NCBI GenBank assembly: GCA_035620895.1
Contig: DASPFY010000027.1
Coordinates: 1-15,287 of the forward strand
Length of the DNA: 15,287 nucleotides
Direction: 5' to 3'
From: TA-21 sp035620895
Lineage (GTDB): Archaea; Thermoproteota; Nitrososphaeria; Nitrososphaerales; Nitrososphaeraceae
Position numbers and translations under genes: made by a program. Within the stretch, counting starts at the first letter, position 1. Each line of letters begins with the position of its first letter. A model generated the notes under the pieces. It was given only the letters and a program-made list of their open reading frames with translations, did no database searches and was not told where the DNA came from. Positions 7,162 to 15,093 of this stretch are shown piece by piece.

Positions 7162-7530
7162 ATGGATTATTCAAAGCTATGTGAATCTATATTCAATCTG
7201 AACAGCGATATACGTTATGTAGCAGTCATTGATGATACGGGATTACCTGTTGTTGGTGGAATGAGAGGAGGCCTGGATTCTATTATGGATGAAAACAATG
7301 AGGAATTATATCTGACACACACGGCGTTGCGTAAATCTATGAGAGAAAGGTTTGACGATAACATGGGCAGATCAAGATTTGCTTATGTTGAAAGAGAGAA
7401 GATATCTATTCTTACGTTTTATATGGACAAGTATATCTTACTTGTAACAATGGAACCAAATATCAATTCCCATACCTCAATTGACATTGCAGAAGACATC
7501 CTGGATATGATAAATGGAAAAAAACAATGA
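7162..7530 (+). CDS. Roadblock/LC7-like small protein, second paralogue
   Basis: A soluble 122-residue paralogue of the product of 5931-6326. It shares the helix-strand-turn start (ICxx replaced by LCESIFNLNSDIRYVAVIDD), the GLD motif (MRGGLDSIMDENNEE), a central helix with ERFDDNMG, and late strands (KISILTFYM, KYILLVTMEPN) before a C-terminal helix (DIAEDILDMING). The arrangement fits a roadblock/LC7 or DUF6659-type fold; the name is remembered, not verified. An AT-rich TATA-like run (about 7130-7139) lies 24-30 bases before the ATG, so it likely has its own leaderless transcript. The CASCH gene is immediately upstream and the TRIC channel gene follows 72 bases downstream, so a shared sensory or regulatory role is possible but unproved. 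Confidence 0.7.
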   Translation: MDYSKLCESIFNLNSDIRYVAVIDDTGLPVVGGMRGGLDSIMDENNEELYLTHTALRKSMRERFDDNMGRSRFAYVEREKISILTFYMDKYILLVTMEPNINSHTSIDIAEDILDMINGKKQ

Positions 7531-7602
7531 TAAATCTTGGAGGTAGCGGCAATATAATATGATTATCTTTTTGACTCTTAATAATTTAACATAAATTTTT
7601 AA

Positions 7603-8235
7603 TTGTTCAATTTAGATATCGGTTTTTCAATCATAATCCTTGTACTGGATCTATTTGGTACTGCGGTTTTTGCAGTAACGGGTGCACTCAGAGCAATAGA
7701 GCACAAATATGATATTGTCGGCATAATAATTCTTGCAACCGTAACAGGGATTCTTGGAGGAGTAATGAGGGATACAATTTTGGGAATCTTTCCACCAAGT
7801 AATATTTCGGATACCGTTCACATAGTACTGACAACAATAACTGCAACTATCATTTTTTTTCTTTATCATAGAACGAAAAAACATGAAAATTTATTCAATA
7901 TTTTTGACGCTATAGGCCTCGGAGTTTTCACTTTTACAGGAGCCTCAATCGCATACTCTCTGTTTAGTACAAATAATGTACTAATTGTGATTTCAAGTTT
8001 ATTGACAGCTTTTGGTGGTGGAATTTTGAGAGATGTACTTGTAAGGGAACCACCTATCGTTTTTACCAAGGAAGTTTATGCAGTGGCAAGTTTCATAGGT
8101 GTCATTATATTCCTTATATTGGTAAATCTAAACATACAATTTGAATATATTGCAATAACTGTTATTTTCGTTACCACCGGCATCAGGCTAGTGTCTATCA
8201 AACTACACTGGAATTTACCTAAAGTAAAGACCTAA
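7603..8235 (+). CDS. TRIC-type trimeric cation channel / UPF0126 membrane protein
   Basis: A 210-residue integral membrane protein of the prokaryotic TRIC (UPF0126) family, trimeric monovalent-cation channels of the cytoplasmic membrane; some relatives are annotated as glycine transporters. It has about seven hydrophobic helices and an internal two-fold repeat. Each repeat ends in the diagnostic glycine-Arg-Asp motif: GGVMRD at 52-57 and GGGILRD at 138-144, each preceded by a (F/V)TGA helix (AVTGALRA at 25-32, FTGASIAY at 111-118). Length is typical. The start is a TTG at 7603; the preceding codon (7600-7602) is an in-frame TAA, so no upstream start is possible. It converges on the dehydrogenase gene, with 94 bases between their stops. 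Confidence 0.88.
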   Translation: MFNLDIGFSIIILVLDLFGTAVFAVTGALRAIEHKYDIVGIIILATVTGILGGVMRDTILGIFPPSNISDTVHIVLTTITATIIFFLYHRTKKHENLFNIFDAIGLGVFTFTGASIAYSLFSTNNVLIVISSLLTAFGGGILRDVLVREPPIVFTKEVYAVASFIGVIIFLILVNLNIQFEYIAITVIFVTTGIRLVSIKLHWNLPKVKT

Positions 8236-8329
8236 GCCTGAATTTGAAAGTTCACGAGGGAGGGAAATAACTTTAATTTTTCAAGATAACAACTGTTCCC
8301 TACCCTATTACCTATCAAGGATTGATTTA

Positions 8330-9355
8330 TCATATCTTAAGCAAAATCTTACCCAATTGCTCTCCTCTTTCTAATTTATTATGGGCATGTTGTACGTCAG
8401 ATAATGAAAATACAGAATCAATTTTTGATGAAACCTTTTTTTCACTTACAAAGTGAATCAATTCTAGCAACTTTAACTTTGATCCAATCAAAATACCATA
8501 GAGCTGTATTTGCTTTGAATAAAAAGATCTTATCTGAAAATTTGCATCACTTCCCGATGTCGTACCACATATTGCAATTTTCCCGCCCCTCCTAACGGAA
8601 CTAATACTTGTCATTAGTGTCTTCTGACCTGCATTATCCACAACTGCATCAACTCCTGCACCTTGAGTTATTTTTTCTATTTCTAGTGCTATTTCTTTCT
8701 TATTCCTATTTATTACATAATCAGATCCAATAGTGTACGCAAAATTAAGTTTAGAATCGTCCGAAACAGTACTTATGATTTTTATTCCAAGTGCCTTTGA
8801 AATTTGAATCATGGCCATACCCAGACCACCAGAGGCTCCGTATACCAACACAGTATCATCTTCCTTTAATTGTAGTCTTTTAATGATATTCCAAGCGGTA
8901 AGATATGAAATTGAAAGTGTAGCAGCTTGCTCGTCGCTTATTTCATCAGGTATAGGTATGATATTTGTTTTAGGAACAATTACATATTCAGCATAACCGC
9001 CATTGTAATTGCTTAAACCACCAATTATTGAAAAATCTCTACATAGGGTTTCACTTCCATGCTTACAATTGTGACAATCATTACAGCTAATTCCAGGATA
9101 TGACAGAACCCTTGACCCTCTAGGAATTGCTAAACATTCCTCCTCTAATGAACCTACAATATCGCTCCCACAAATGTGGGGGAACCCAATAGAGATACCT
9201 GGAATTCCCATTCTTGTCCATATATCAAGGTGATTTAGACCACAATATTTTACCCTAATTAGGATTTCTGATAGATTTGGTACTGGAGTTGGAAAATCCT
9301 GTTCATATTTCAATACATTTACTTCACCATGACCGTATATGGGAACAGCTTTCAT
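8330..9355 (-). CDS. Zinc-type medium-chain alcohol dehydrogenase family protein
   Basis: A 341-residue member of the medium-chain dehydrogenase/reductase superfamily. The N-terminal catalytic domain contains Cys38 in KYCGLNHLDIW and His60 in FPHICGSDIVG, positions of catalytic zinc ligands. It also has a structural-zinc lobe with Cys91, Cys94, Cys97 and Cys105. The Rossmann domain begins VLVYGASGGLGMAMIQISKA (nucleotide-binding glycines at 174-180), followed by GAGVDAVVDNAG and GGKIAICGTTSG. It most likely oxidises or reduces an alcohol, aldehyde or quinone with NAD(P)H; the substrate is unknown. The ATG at 9355 follows the valS stop by 21 bases on the same strand, so it is probably the second gene of a valS transcript. 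No separate TATA box is evident. Confidence 0.92.
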   Translation of the reverse strand: MKAVPIYGHGEVNVLKYEQDFPTPVPNLSEILIRVKYCGLNHLDIWTRMGIPGISIGFPHICGSDIVGSLEEECLAIPRGSRVLSYPGISCNDCHNCKHGSETLCRDFSIIGGLSNYNGGYAEYVIVPKTNIIPIPDEISDEQAATLSISYLTAWNIIKRLQLKEDDTVLVYGASGGLGMAMIQISKALGIKIISTVSDDSKLNFAYTIGSDYVINRNKKEIALEIEKITQGAGVDAVVDNAGQKTLMTSISSVRRGGKIAICGTTSGSDANFQIRSFYSKQIQLYGILIGSKLKLLELIHFVSEKKVSSKIDSVFSLSDVQHAHNKLERGEQLGKILLKI

Positions 9356-9376
9356 AAGACTACCAGGTTTCTAAAA

Positions 9377-11722
9377 TTAACCTTGAATATTGTGCATTTC
9401 ATTTAAATCATCCTTGAATTGAAACAATTCATCTGGAATATCAACTTTTATAGGATCTCTTAGTGAATATCGCTTACCATTTTCATTTGTTGACTCCCTT
9501 TTTGATGTCCATATTAACGAATTAAAATCAACTAAAGCTTTAGTAAATTTACACATCTCTCCATAGTCATTACTCTCCATAGGAAACTTTTGTAGATGAA
9601 TACTGTCTTTAGAATAAATTGTAGTCCATAATTTGTCCGTGATAAAGGGGCATATCGGAGCTAAAAGTAACAATATTACTGAAAAACATTTATGAAGTGC
9701 ATATAATGCCGAATATCTGTTATTTGGCACTTGATCGTTGTATGCACGCGATTTTACTAATTCAAGGTAGTGAGAAGCGAAAATATTCCAAGTAAATTCT
9801 CTTATTTGTGAAGCAGGAATAAAAAAATTATATTCCTTATACCCTTTTATGCATTCAGCTACTAAATTTGATAACTCCCCTAAAATCCATTTATCCGAAG
9901 ATAATAAATCAAATTCATACGATGAAATGAATTCAAAGGAGGATACAAATCTTCCAATATTCCATAATTTTGTCAAAAATTTTTGTGCCTCTCCTATCTT
10001 TTGTTCAGAACATCTAAAGTCCTGACCATGATTTGCTTCAATTGCTGACCAGAATCTAAAAGTGTCTGCTCCATGCTTACTAATTATAGGAAAAGGATCA
10101 ATTACATTTCCCTTACTCTTACTCATCTTTTCTCCATACTCATCAACTCCATATCCCATAATCCAGACATCATTCCAGGCAAGTTTCTCGGTCAATTGAT
10201 AACATCGTAACATTGTGTAATACAACCACGTTCTCACAATGTCTTTTGCTTGAGGCCTAATTTGTGTCGGATATGTTTTTATAAAAAAGTCATTATCCTT
10301 ACTATATTTGGTTACAAACAGAGGTGATATACTCGAATCCATCCATGTATCAAACGTTCTCTCATCGCCAGTAAATTTATTGTGTCCACATTTAGTACAT
10401 CTATCAAAAGGTGCTTTGTCTTTCCATGGTCTATAATATTTTCCCGGTTCAGGCAATATTGGTTCTTTACATTTGTTACAATACCATATAGGAATTTCTG
10501 TACCGTAAAATCTCCTTCTGGATACAGGCCAATCTATTGCAACAGAATCCAACCAATTCAATAATATCTGTCTATGAGAGTCGGGATAAAAATTCAGAGA
10601 AGATGCAAATTCTCTAAGTTTGGGAAGAAAATCAAGTTGTTTTATATAATAATCTTGCATCGGGATTATCTCTACTGGAGATTTACTCCTTTCGCACATT
10701 GGTATTCTGTGTAAGATCAATTCTTCTTTTACAATATAGTCGCTATTTTTCAAATCATCAATAATATTTTTTCTCGCATTGTCTATGGTTAAGGTAGAAT
10801 AACTACCTCCATTTTCACTTATTCTGCCATATTGATCTATGGCGACAATTTCTTTTAATCCCAATTCTCTAAATACCTGTACATCATTAAGATCTCCATA
10901 GCTACAAACCATTACAACTCCCGAACCAAATTCTGATTTTGCAGAATGATGTGGCAAGATTTTTACTTCTCTGTTAAATAATGGCAAGGTAACCTGCTTG
11001 TTATGCATCTTCTCATATCTGGTATCGTTCGGGTTTACTATAACACATTGGCATGCGAAAATTAATTCGGGCCTAGTTGTAGCAACAATCAAATCTTCAT
11101 TTTCATTTTTTATTCTAAACTTCAAATATACTAGGCTTGTCTTTCTTTCTTCATAAGTTATTTCTGCGTCAGCAATTGTAGTCCCACAGCTTGGACAATA
11201 ATTATTCGGTCTATTTGCAGAATAAACCAGTCCTCTTCTCCATAAATTAATAAATGTACTCTGAGTTAACGCACGATACTCATTTGAATCAGTCCTATAG
11301 TATTCGTCAAAGTTAGCACTTAGACCGATACTCTTCATGATTTGGATCATTTCTTTTTCTAGATCATCTAATGAAATCCTACAAAGGTTAAGAAATTGCT
11401 CCCTGTCAGTCTGTCGCATCCTGATCTTGTGTTTTTTTTCAGTGTAAATCTCAACTGGGAGTCCATTTCTGTCTATACCAATTGGAAAGTATACATTATT
11501 ACCAAACATTCTTGCTGTTCGAGCTATCATGTCAATTTGTGCATAATGTGCTGCAGCTCCTATATGCCAGGGCCGTCCTGATGGATAAGGAGGAGGTGTA
11601 TCAATTACATAGTTGTTTTTACTAGAAACTTTGAAATCATAGATTCTTTCATCAATCCAATTTTTCAAAATAGCATTTTCAATAGTCGAATTCCATATTT
11701 TTTCATCAATTTTTTGTTGCAT
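9377..11722 (-). CDS. valS: Valyl-tRNA synthetase (archaeal type)
   Basis: Charges tRNA-Val with valine in the cytoplasm. The class Ia signatures are present: TPPPYPSGRPWHIG with the HIGH-like His53-Ile-Gly, and GEKMSKSKGN with KMSKS at 532-536. The CP1 editing domain starts at VATTRPE (213-219), and DWPVSRRRFYGTEIPIWYC (397-415) is the usual ValRS core block. Zinc-type pairs occur at Cys176/Cys179, Cys415/Cys418 and Cys442/Cys445. FPIGIDRNGLPVE and the absence of a bacterial C-terminal coiled coil indicate the archaeal form; 781 residues is compact for it. The anticodon-binding domain occupies about 615-760. TTAAATAG (11755-11763 region, minus) gives a promoter with a leader of about 10 bases. 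The dehydrogenase gene follows closely. Confidence 0.95.
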   Translation of the reverse strand: MQQKIDEKIWNSTIENAILKNWIDERIYDFKVSSKNNYVIDTPPPYPSGRPWHIGAAAHYAQIDMIARTARMFGNNVYFPIGIDRNGLPVEIYTEKKHKIRMRQTDREQFLNLCRISLDDLEKEMIQIMKSIGLSANFDEYYRTDSNEYRALTQSTFINLWRRGLVYSANRPNNYCPSCGTTIADAEITYEERKTSLVYLKFRIKNENEDLIVATTRPELIFACQCVIVNPNDTRYEKMHNKQVTLPLFNREVKILPHHSAKSEFGSGVVMVCSYGDLNDVQVFRELGLKEIVAIDQYGRISENGGSYSTLTIDNARKNIIDDLKNSDYIVKEELILHRIPMCERSKSPVEIIPMQDYYIKQLDFLPKLREFASSLNFYPDSHRQILLNWLDSVAIDWPVSRRRFYGTEIPIWYCNKCKEPILPEPGKYYRPWKDKAPFDRCTKCGHNKFTGDERTFDTWMDSSISPLFVTKYSKDNDFFIKTYPTQIRPQAKDIVRTWLYYTMLRCYQLTEKLAWNDVWIMGYGVDEYGEKMSKSKGNVIDPFPIISKHGADTFRFWSAIEANHGQDFRCSEQKIGEAQKFLTKLWNIGRFVSSFEFISSYEFDLLSSDKWILGELSNLVAECIKGYKEYNFFIPASQIREFTWNIFASHYLELVKSRAYNDQVPNNRYSALYALHKCFSVILLLLAPICPFITDKLWTTIYSKDSIHLQKFPMESNDYGEMCKFTKALVDFNSLIWTSKRESTNENGKRYSLRDPIKVDIPDELFQFKDDLNEMHNIQG

Positions 11723-11754
11723 CTTTAGGTTAGAACTAATCCACTAGGAGGCTT

Positions 11755-11763
11755 CTATTTAAG
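11755..11763 (-). promoter_or_regulatory. TATA box of valS
   Basis: The minus strand reads CTTAAATAG, centred 37 bases before the valS ATG at 11722, predicting a short leader of about 10 bases. It would drive valS and probably the downstream dehydrogenase. Confidence 0.5.
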
Positions 11764-11866
11764 TTCATGCTTCAGAACTAAATTGAAATGATGTGGAACA
11801 CAAGCTATTTGCAACCATCATGATAAGGATCAGTGTCAACTATATTATCACTAAAATTATCACTAT

Positions 11867-12676
11867 TCACTTAATCTTTGCCAGAATATGTGCGCCTTTA
11901 TTCACACCTTCATAAATATAAACTCCCAAAGCTTCAACATTTGGAGGCATTTTTGACGAAAGCAATTTTATTATTATGGAAGAAAGATTCTCGACTGTTG
12001 CTTCTCCAGGCATAAGAAAGGTTGTATCTTTTGGAAGCTGCAGGTTGAAAAAGCCGCGTGGACCGTTAAATGAAACGTAATAATGAATACTATCCTCTTT
12101 GTAAACATATTTCTTGTTAATAAAGAACTTGTGATCCAATGTTGAAAGTGTATCTTTAATGATCCTTTTTGCGTCACTAAAATCAATAACTAGGTTATTC
12201 ACCATTTTTCCAATGATCTCTACCATGACGGTAGATGTGTGACCATGTAGTATTGAGCATTTTTCAACCAGAGGTAAAATATGTGCATAGTCAAACGCTA
12301 GTGATGAATCTTCTAAAAATATAGATCCTATCTGATCCCCTTCAGAATCAACAAAAGAAATTGTTTCAAAATCACCTGATTTGACACCAAATTTTGATTT
12401 GCCAATAGCTACGATATCAAGATCAGGATTATTCTTTTTTATCTCATTGAATTTCTCTAGGTCCTGTTCTGAATCTAGAATTTCAATGTATTTGTTATCA
12501 ACCCTAAAATCAACAAGGACCTCATTACCATTCATTAGCTTAATCTTAAAATCATATTGATAATCTTTTTCTAGGAATGAAAGTAATCTTGAGAAAGATA
12601 ATTCTGTCTTACTCCTAAGCAAATTTCCATTTCTATCGATATATTTGAGATCTTCATCCAGAATTATTTTCTTCAT
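11867..12676 (-). CDS. QueD/PTPS-family pterin synthase with N-terminal nuclease-like domain
   Basis: The C-terminal part (about 122-269) is a complete 6-pyruvoyl/6-carboxy-tetrahydropterin synthase domain. It has zinc ligands His132 (FDYAHIL) and His144/His146 (LHGH), nucleophile Cys140, the Asp181-His182 pair in LDHKFF, the PGEATVENL pterin motif (223-231) and Glu256 in YIYEG. In archaea such enzymes usually make carboxytetrahydropterin for preQ0/archaeosine. The first 120 residues are not part of that family. They contain RSKTELSFSRLLSFLEKDYQ, then VLVDFRVDNKYIEIL, recalling the E...D-x(n)-E-x-K pattern of PD-(D/E)XK folds (Glu25, Asp56, Glu65), but Leu replaces the usual lysine. Homologues are about 120-150 residues; this one has 269. 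The ATG at 12676 is 27 bases after TATATA. It is divergent from the PP-loop gene. Confidence 0.85.
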   Translation of the reverse strand: MKKIILDEDLKYIDRNGNLLRSKTELSFSRLLSFLEKDYQYDFKIKLMNGNEVLVDFRVDNKYIEILDSEQDLEKFNEIKKNNPDLDIVAIGKSKFGVKSGDFETISFVDSEGDQIGSIFLEDSSLAFDYAHILPLVEKCSILHGHTSTVMVEIIGKMVNNLVIDFSDAKRIIKDTLSTLDHKFFINKKYVYKEDSIHYYVSFNGPRGFFNLQLPKDTTFLMPGEATVENLSSIIIKLLSSKMPPNVEALGVYIYEGVNKGAHILAKIK

Positions 12677-12698
12677 TTATTTTATTTCAAAGAAACCA

Positions 12699-12707
12699 GA
12701 TATATAC
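12699..12707 (-). promoter_or_regulatory. TATA box of the QueD-like fusion gene
   Basis: The minus strand reads GTATATATC, centred about 27 bases before the ATG at 12676, so the mRNA should be leaderless and the ATG is the true start. Confidence 0.65.
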
Positions 12708-12778
12708 AAGTTACTTTTTTGTGAATTCATATCCATAGGATTCCAAATCAGAATTTACTATTAGGTAAAAGGATAAAA

Positions 12779-12785
12779 CATAAAT
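12779..12785 (+). promoter_or_regulatory. Putative TATA box of the PP-loop gene
   Basis: CATAAAT is centred 28 bases before the TTG at 12810, supporting that unusual start codon and a leaderless mRNA. Confidence 0.45.
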
Positions 12786-12809
12786 GAAATTATTTTTGGT
12801 TAAAGTGTA

Positions 12810-13562
12810 TTGTACAATTCCGACCTAATTGATGCTTTGTTTGCAACAGTATCTGAATATTTGAAAGGAATCAATAAAATTGGCATCGCTTTCTCGGGTG
12901 GGATAGATAGTACAGTACTCGCAATAATTTGTAAAAATATGAATATCGATACTACGCTATTGACTGTTGGCTTCCCTGATTCCAATGATATACGATTTTC
13001 AAAATCAATATCACAAAAAATTAAAATGAATCAGAAAATTTTAGAAATAGATAAAGATGATTTCTCAGCAATTTCTAAAAAAATAACAAATGAAATGACC
13101 TGTAGAAATTTATCTCATATAGAGAACTGTATTGCTTTTAGTTATTTAGCTGAATTGGCAAGTAATAACGGTCTGAGTGTTGTACTCACGGCTAACGGTT
13201 TTGATGAGCTCTTTTGTGGGTACAATAATTTCAGATTCATATTTAATCAAGGTAATGATACTATTAATAAGACTATTGAGTCAAAGCTCTTGAATGAATT
13301 AGAATTAATAAATGAAATAAAGCAGGTAGTAGAAAAATATAATATTAGTATTTTACAACCATTCCTCTCAAAAGGATTCATTTCTATCGCAATGAAGTTT
13401 CCAATTTATAATAAAATAGTAAGTCATGATGATATTTTGAGGAAACATATCATCAGAAAGATTGCGTTATCTTTTGAGATACCACCAGAGGTCATTATTA
13501 GGAGAAAAAAAGCGTTGCAGTACGGTTCTCTAATCCACAAATATTATAAAAAAATAGATTAA
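12810..13562 (+). CDS. Stand-alone asparagine-synthetase-like PP-loop protein
   Basis: A 250-residue ATP-pyrophosphatase of the asparagine synthase C-terminal type. The PP-loop is FSGGIDST (Ser29-Ser34), the second nucleotide motif is TANGFDELFCGY (127-138, compare GADELFGGY in AsnB), and the end has QPFLSKGF and IIRRKKALQYGS, matching the synthase C-terminal pattern. It has no N-terminal glutaminase domain, so ammonia or a partner protein must supply nitrogen if it is an amidotransferase. Such enzymes adenylate a carboxyl or carbonyl group; the substrate is unknown. Asparagine synthesis is possible but the protein is half the usual AsnB length (about 480-550). The TTG at 12810 is the only reasonable start. 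Its TAA overlaps the purB stop. Divergent neighbour: the QueD-like fusion. Confidence 0.82.
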   Translation: MYNSDLIDALFATVSEYLKGINKIGIAFSGGIDSTVLAIICKNMNIDTTLLTVGFPDSNDIRFSKSISQKIKMNQKILEIDKDDFSAISKKITNEMTCRNLSHIENCIAFSYLAELASNNGLSVVLTANGFDELFCGYNNFRFIFNQGNDTINKTIESKLLNELELINEIKQVVEKYNISILQPFLSKGFISIAMKFPIYNKIVSHDDILRKHIIRKIALSFEIPPEVIIRRKKALQYGSLIHKYYKKID

Positions 13563-14926
13563 CGCCCTTTGTAATTTTTACGTACTTGCTGGGCTTTTCT
13601 TATAACATCATTTATTATTCTTGTTGATGCAGCCAGATGAGTGTTAGGATCAAATATTGTTCTCAATTCATTCTTGCTCAAATGCGCTCCAATAGAAGAG
13701 TCCTGCATTATTGCTTCTTTAAAGTCTTTATCATCAGGAAGAGTTTCAAATGAAGCATGTTGTATGTTATCATATGCCTTCATTCGAGGAATACCTTTCT
13801 TAACCAAGGCCTCAAGAATAAATTCTGCAAAAATTCTTCCCTTTGTTTTATTAATATTATCTAGAATTTTTTGCCTATTTACACTTAGTCCTTCAATTAC
13901 GTTTATCATGCTGTTTATCATTTCATCTAAAAGAATGACGCCCATCGGAATAGTAAATCTTTCATTTGCAGAATTTGAGAGATCTCTTTCATGCCATAGT
14001 GAAATATTCTCTTGGGCAATATTTGAAAAAGAACGAAGTATTCTTGCGAGTGAGGATGTTCTTTCGCTCTTTATGGGATTCCTTTTTACTGGAACCGCAC
14101 TACTTCCCAACTGCCCCCTTTTAAAAGGTTCTTCTACTTCACCAATTTCAGTTCTTTGTAAATTTCTTATTTCAGTTGCAATTTTATCCAAAGTACATCC
14201 TATTAATGAAATGACGAATTGAACTTCTGCTAGTCTCTCCCTAGGTATTACTTGTGTAGCTGCCTCTATAGAATAAAGCCCAAGCGACTTGGCCACGCTC
14301 TTTTGAACATCTAAAGCCTTTGATCCCATCAATGAGCCTGTTCCAACTACACCTAACGTTTTACACAAAAGGTATCTCTTCTTACCCTCTTCAATTCTTT
14401 CTACATGATATGAAAGTTCGTTTGCCCATACTGCAAATTTTAATCCAAAAGAAATTATACTTGCGTGTTGTCCATGAGTTCTTCCTACGGAAGGTAGAGA
14501 GTTGTATCTTCTTACCTTACTTATCAATAAGGAAATTAGCTTCAAAATTTTTGGCTCAATTATTTCAAATGCGTCTTTTAGTTGCATTGACGTAGATGTG
14601 TCTACAACATCGTTACTGGTTAGTCCGTAATGTATCCACGGTTTTGTTGAAGGTGAACAATATTCACTTATAGCCTGTACCAACGAAGCTGTATCATGCT
14701 CAGTAATTGATTCAAGATCCTTGATCTTTTTCATTGTGATCTTATTTGATCTTGTTACTCTAGCTATTTCCCTTGAGGCGTCCAAAGGAATCAGATTGAG
14801 TTTGCCTTGGGATAGTGCAACTTGTGCTTCAAAATCAAGCTGATACCGAAGTCGGTTTTCTTCTTCAAAGATCTTTCTTATTTCATTGCTACCGTATCTT
14901 CCAGAATCAATAGGTAAAATTGGCAT
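13559..14926 (-). CDS. purB: Adenylosuccinate lyase
   Basis: Catalyses two fumarate eliminations in purine synthesis: SAICAR to AICAR and adenylosuccinate to AMP. The 455-residue protein carries all three superfamily regions: TSNDVVDT (103-110) preceded by TEHDTAS (His78), GRTHGQHA (148-155), and the mobile signature loop GSSAVPVKRNP (274-284) with the catalytic serine. The loop has Val where the consensus GSSxMPxKxNP has Met, a mild change that should not abolish activity. Length is normal. The ATG at 14926 has TTTATTTTA 27 bases upstream, so the transcript is probably leaderless. No other pur gene is adjacent. Its stop codon overlaps that of the convergent PP-loop gene in a shared TTAA. Confidence 0.95.
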   Translation of the reverse strand: MPILPIDSGRYGSNEIRKIFEEENRLRYQLDFEAQVALSQGKLNLIPLDASREIARVTRSNKITMKKIKDLESITEHDTASLVQAISEYCSPSTKPWIHYGLTSNDVVDTSTSMQLKDAFEIIEPKILKLISLLISKVRRYNSLPSVGRTHGQHASIISFGLKFAVWANELSYHVERIEEGKKRYLLCKTLGVVGTGSLMGSKALDVQKSVAKSLGLYSIEAATQVIPRERLAEVQFVISLIGCTLDKIATEIRNLQRTEIGEVEEPFKRGQLGSSAVPVKRNPIKSERTSSLARILRSFSNIAQENISLWHERDLSNSANERFTIPMGVILLDEMINSMINVIEGLSVNRQKILDNINKTKGRIFAEFILEALVKKGIPRMKAYDNIQHASFETLPDDKDFKEAIMQDSSIGAHLSKNELRTIFDPNTHLAASTRIINDVIRKAQQVRKNYKGR

Positions 14927-14948
14927 CTAATTTAGGAATTAATAGACG

Positions 14949-14957
14949 TAAAATAAA
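14949..14957 (-). promoter_or_regulatory. TATA box of purB
   Basis: The minus strand reads TTTATTTTA, centred 27 bases before the ATG at 14926. The surrounding 14927-15060 region is very AT-rich and separates purB from the divergent exported protein. Confidence 0.55.
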
Positions 14958-15060
14958 TTTTATTATTTTTTAATCCAAAAATTCAAATAAATAAATAACT
15001 ATCATATAATTTCAATAAAATTCTAATCTAAATTAAAATATTTTATTTTTATCTCAGAAT

Positions 15061-15070
15061 AATATTTATA
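15061..15070 (+). promoter_or_regulatory. TATA box of the right-edge exported protein
   Basis: AATATTTATA is centred about 28 bases before the ATG at 15094, fitting a leaderless mRNA. The short ORF beginning ATG at 15086 stops after two codons and is not the start. Confidence 0.6.
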
Positions 15071-15093
15071 GTGGATACCTATACAATGCGCTA

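Noticed and set aside
11844..11865. Direct repeat ATTATCACTA, two copies 12 bases apart
   Set aside because: Short, AT-rich and located just after the 3' end of the QueD-like gene; no supporting feature suggests a regulatory role.
12754..12769. TTTAC-(6)-GTAAA hairpin between the divergent QueD-like and PP-loop genes
   Set aside because: Five-bp stem with a six-base loop, likely chance; kept only as a possible operator if comparative data show conservation.
13641..14222. 193-codon plus-strand open frame inside purB
   Set aside because: Antisense shadow of a fully conserved adenylosuccinate lyase; its residue content is what the reverse strand of an AT-rich gene would give.
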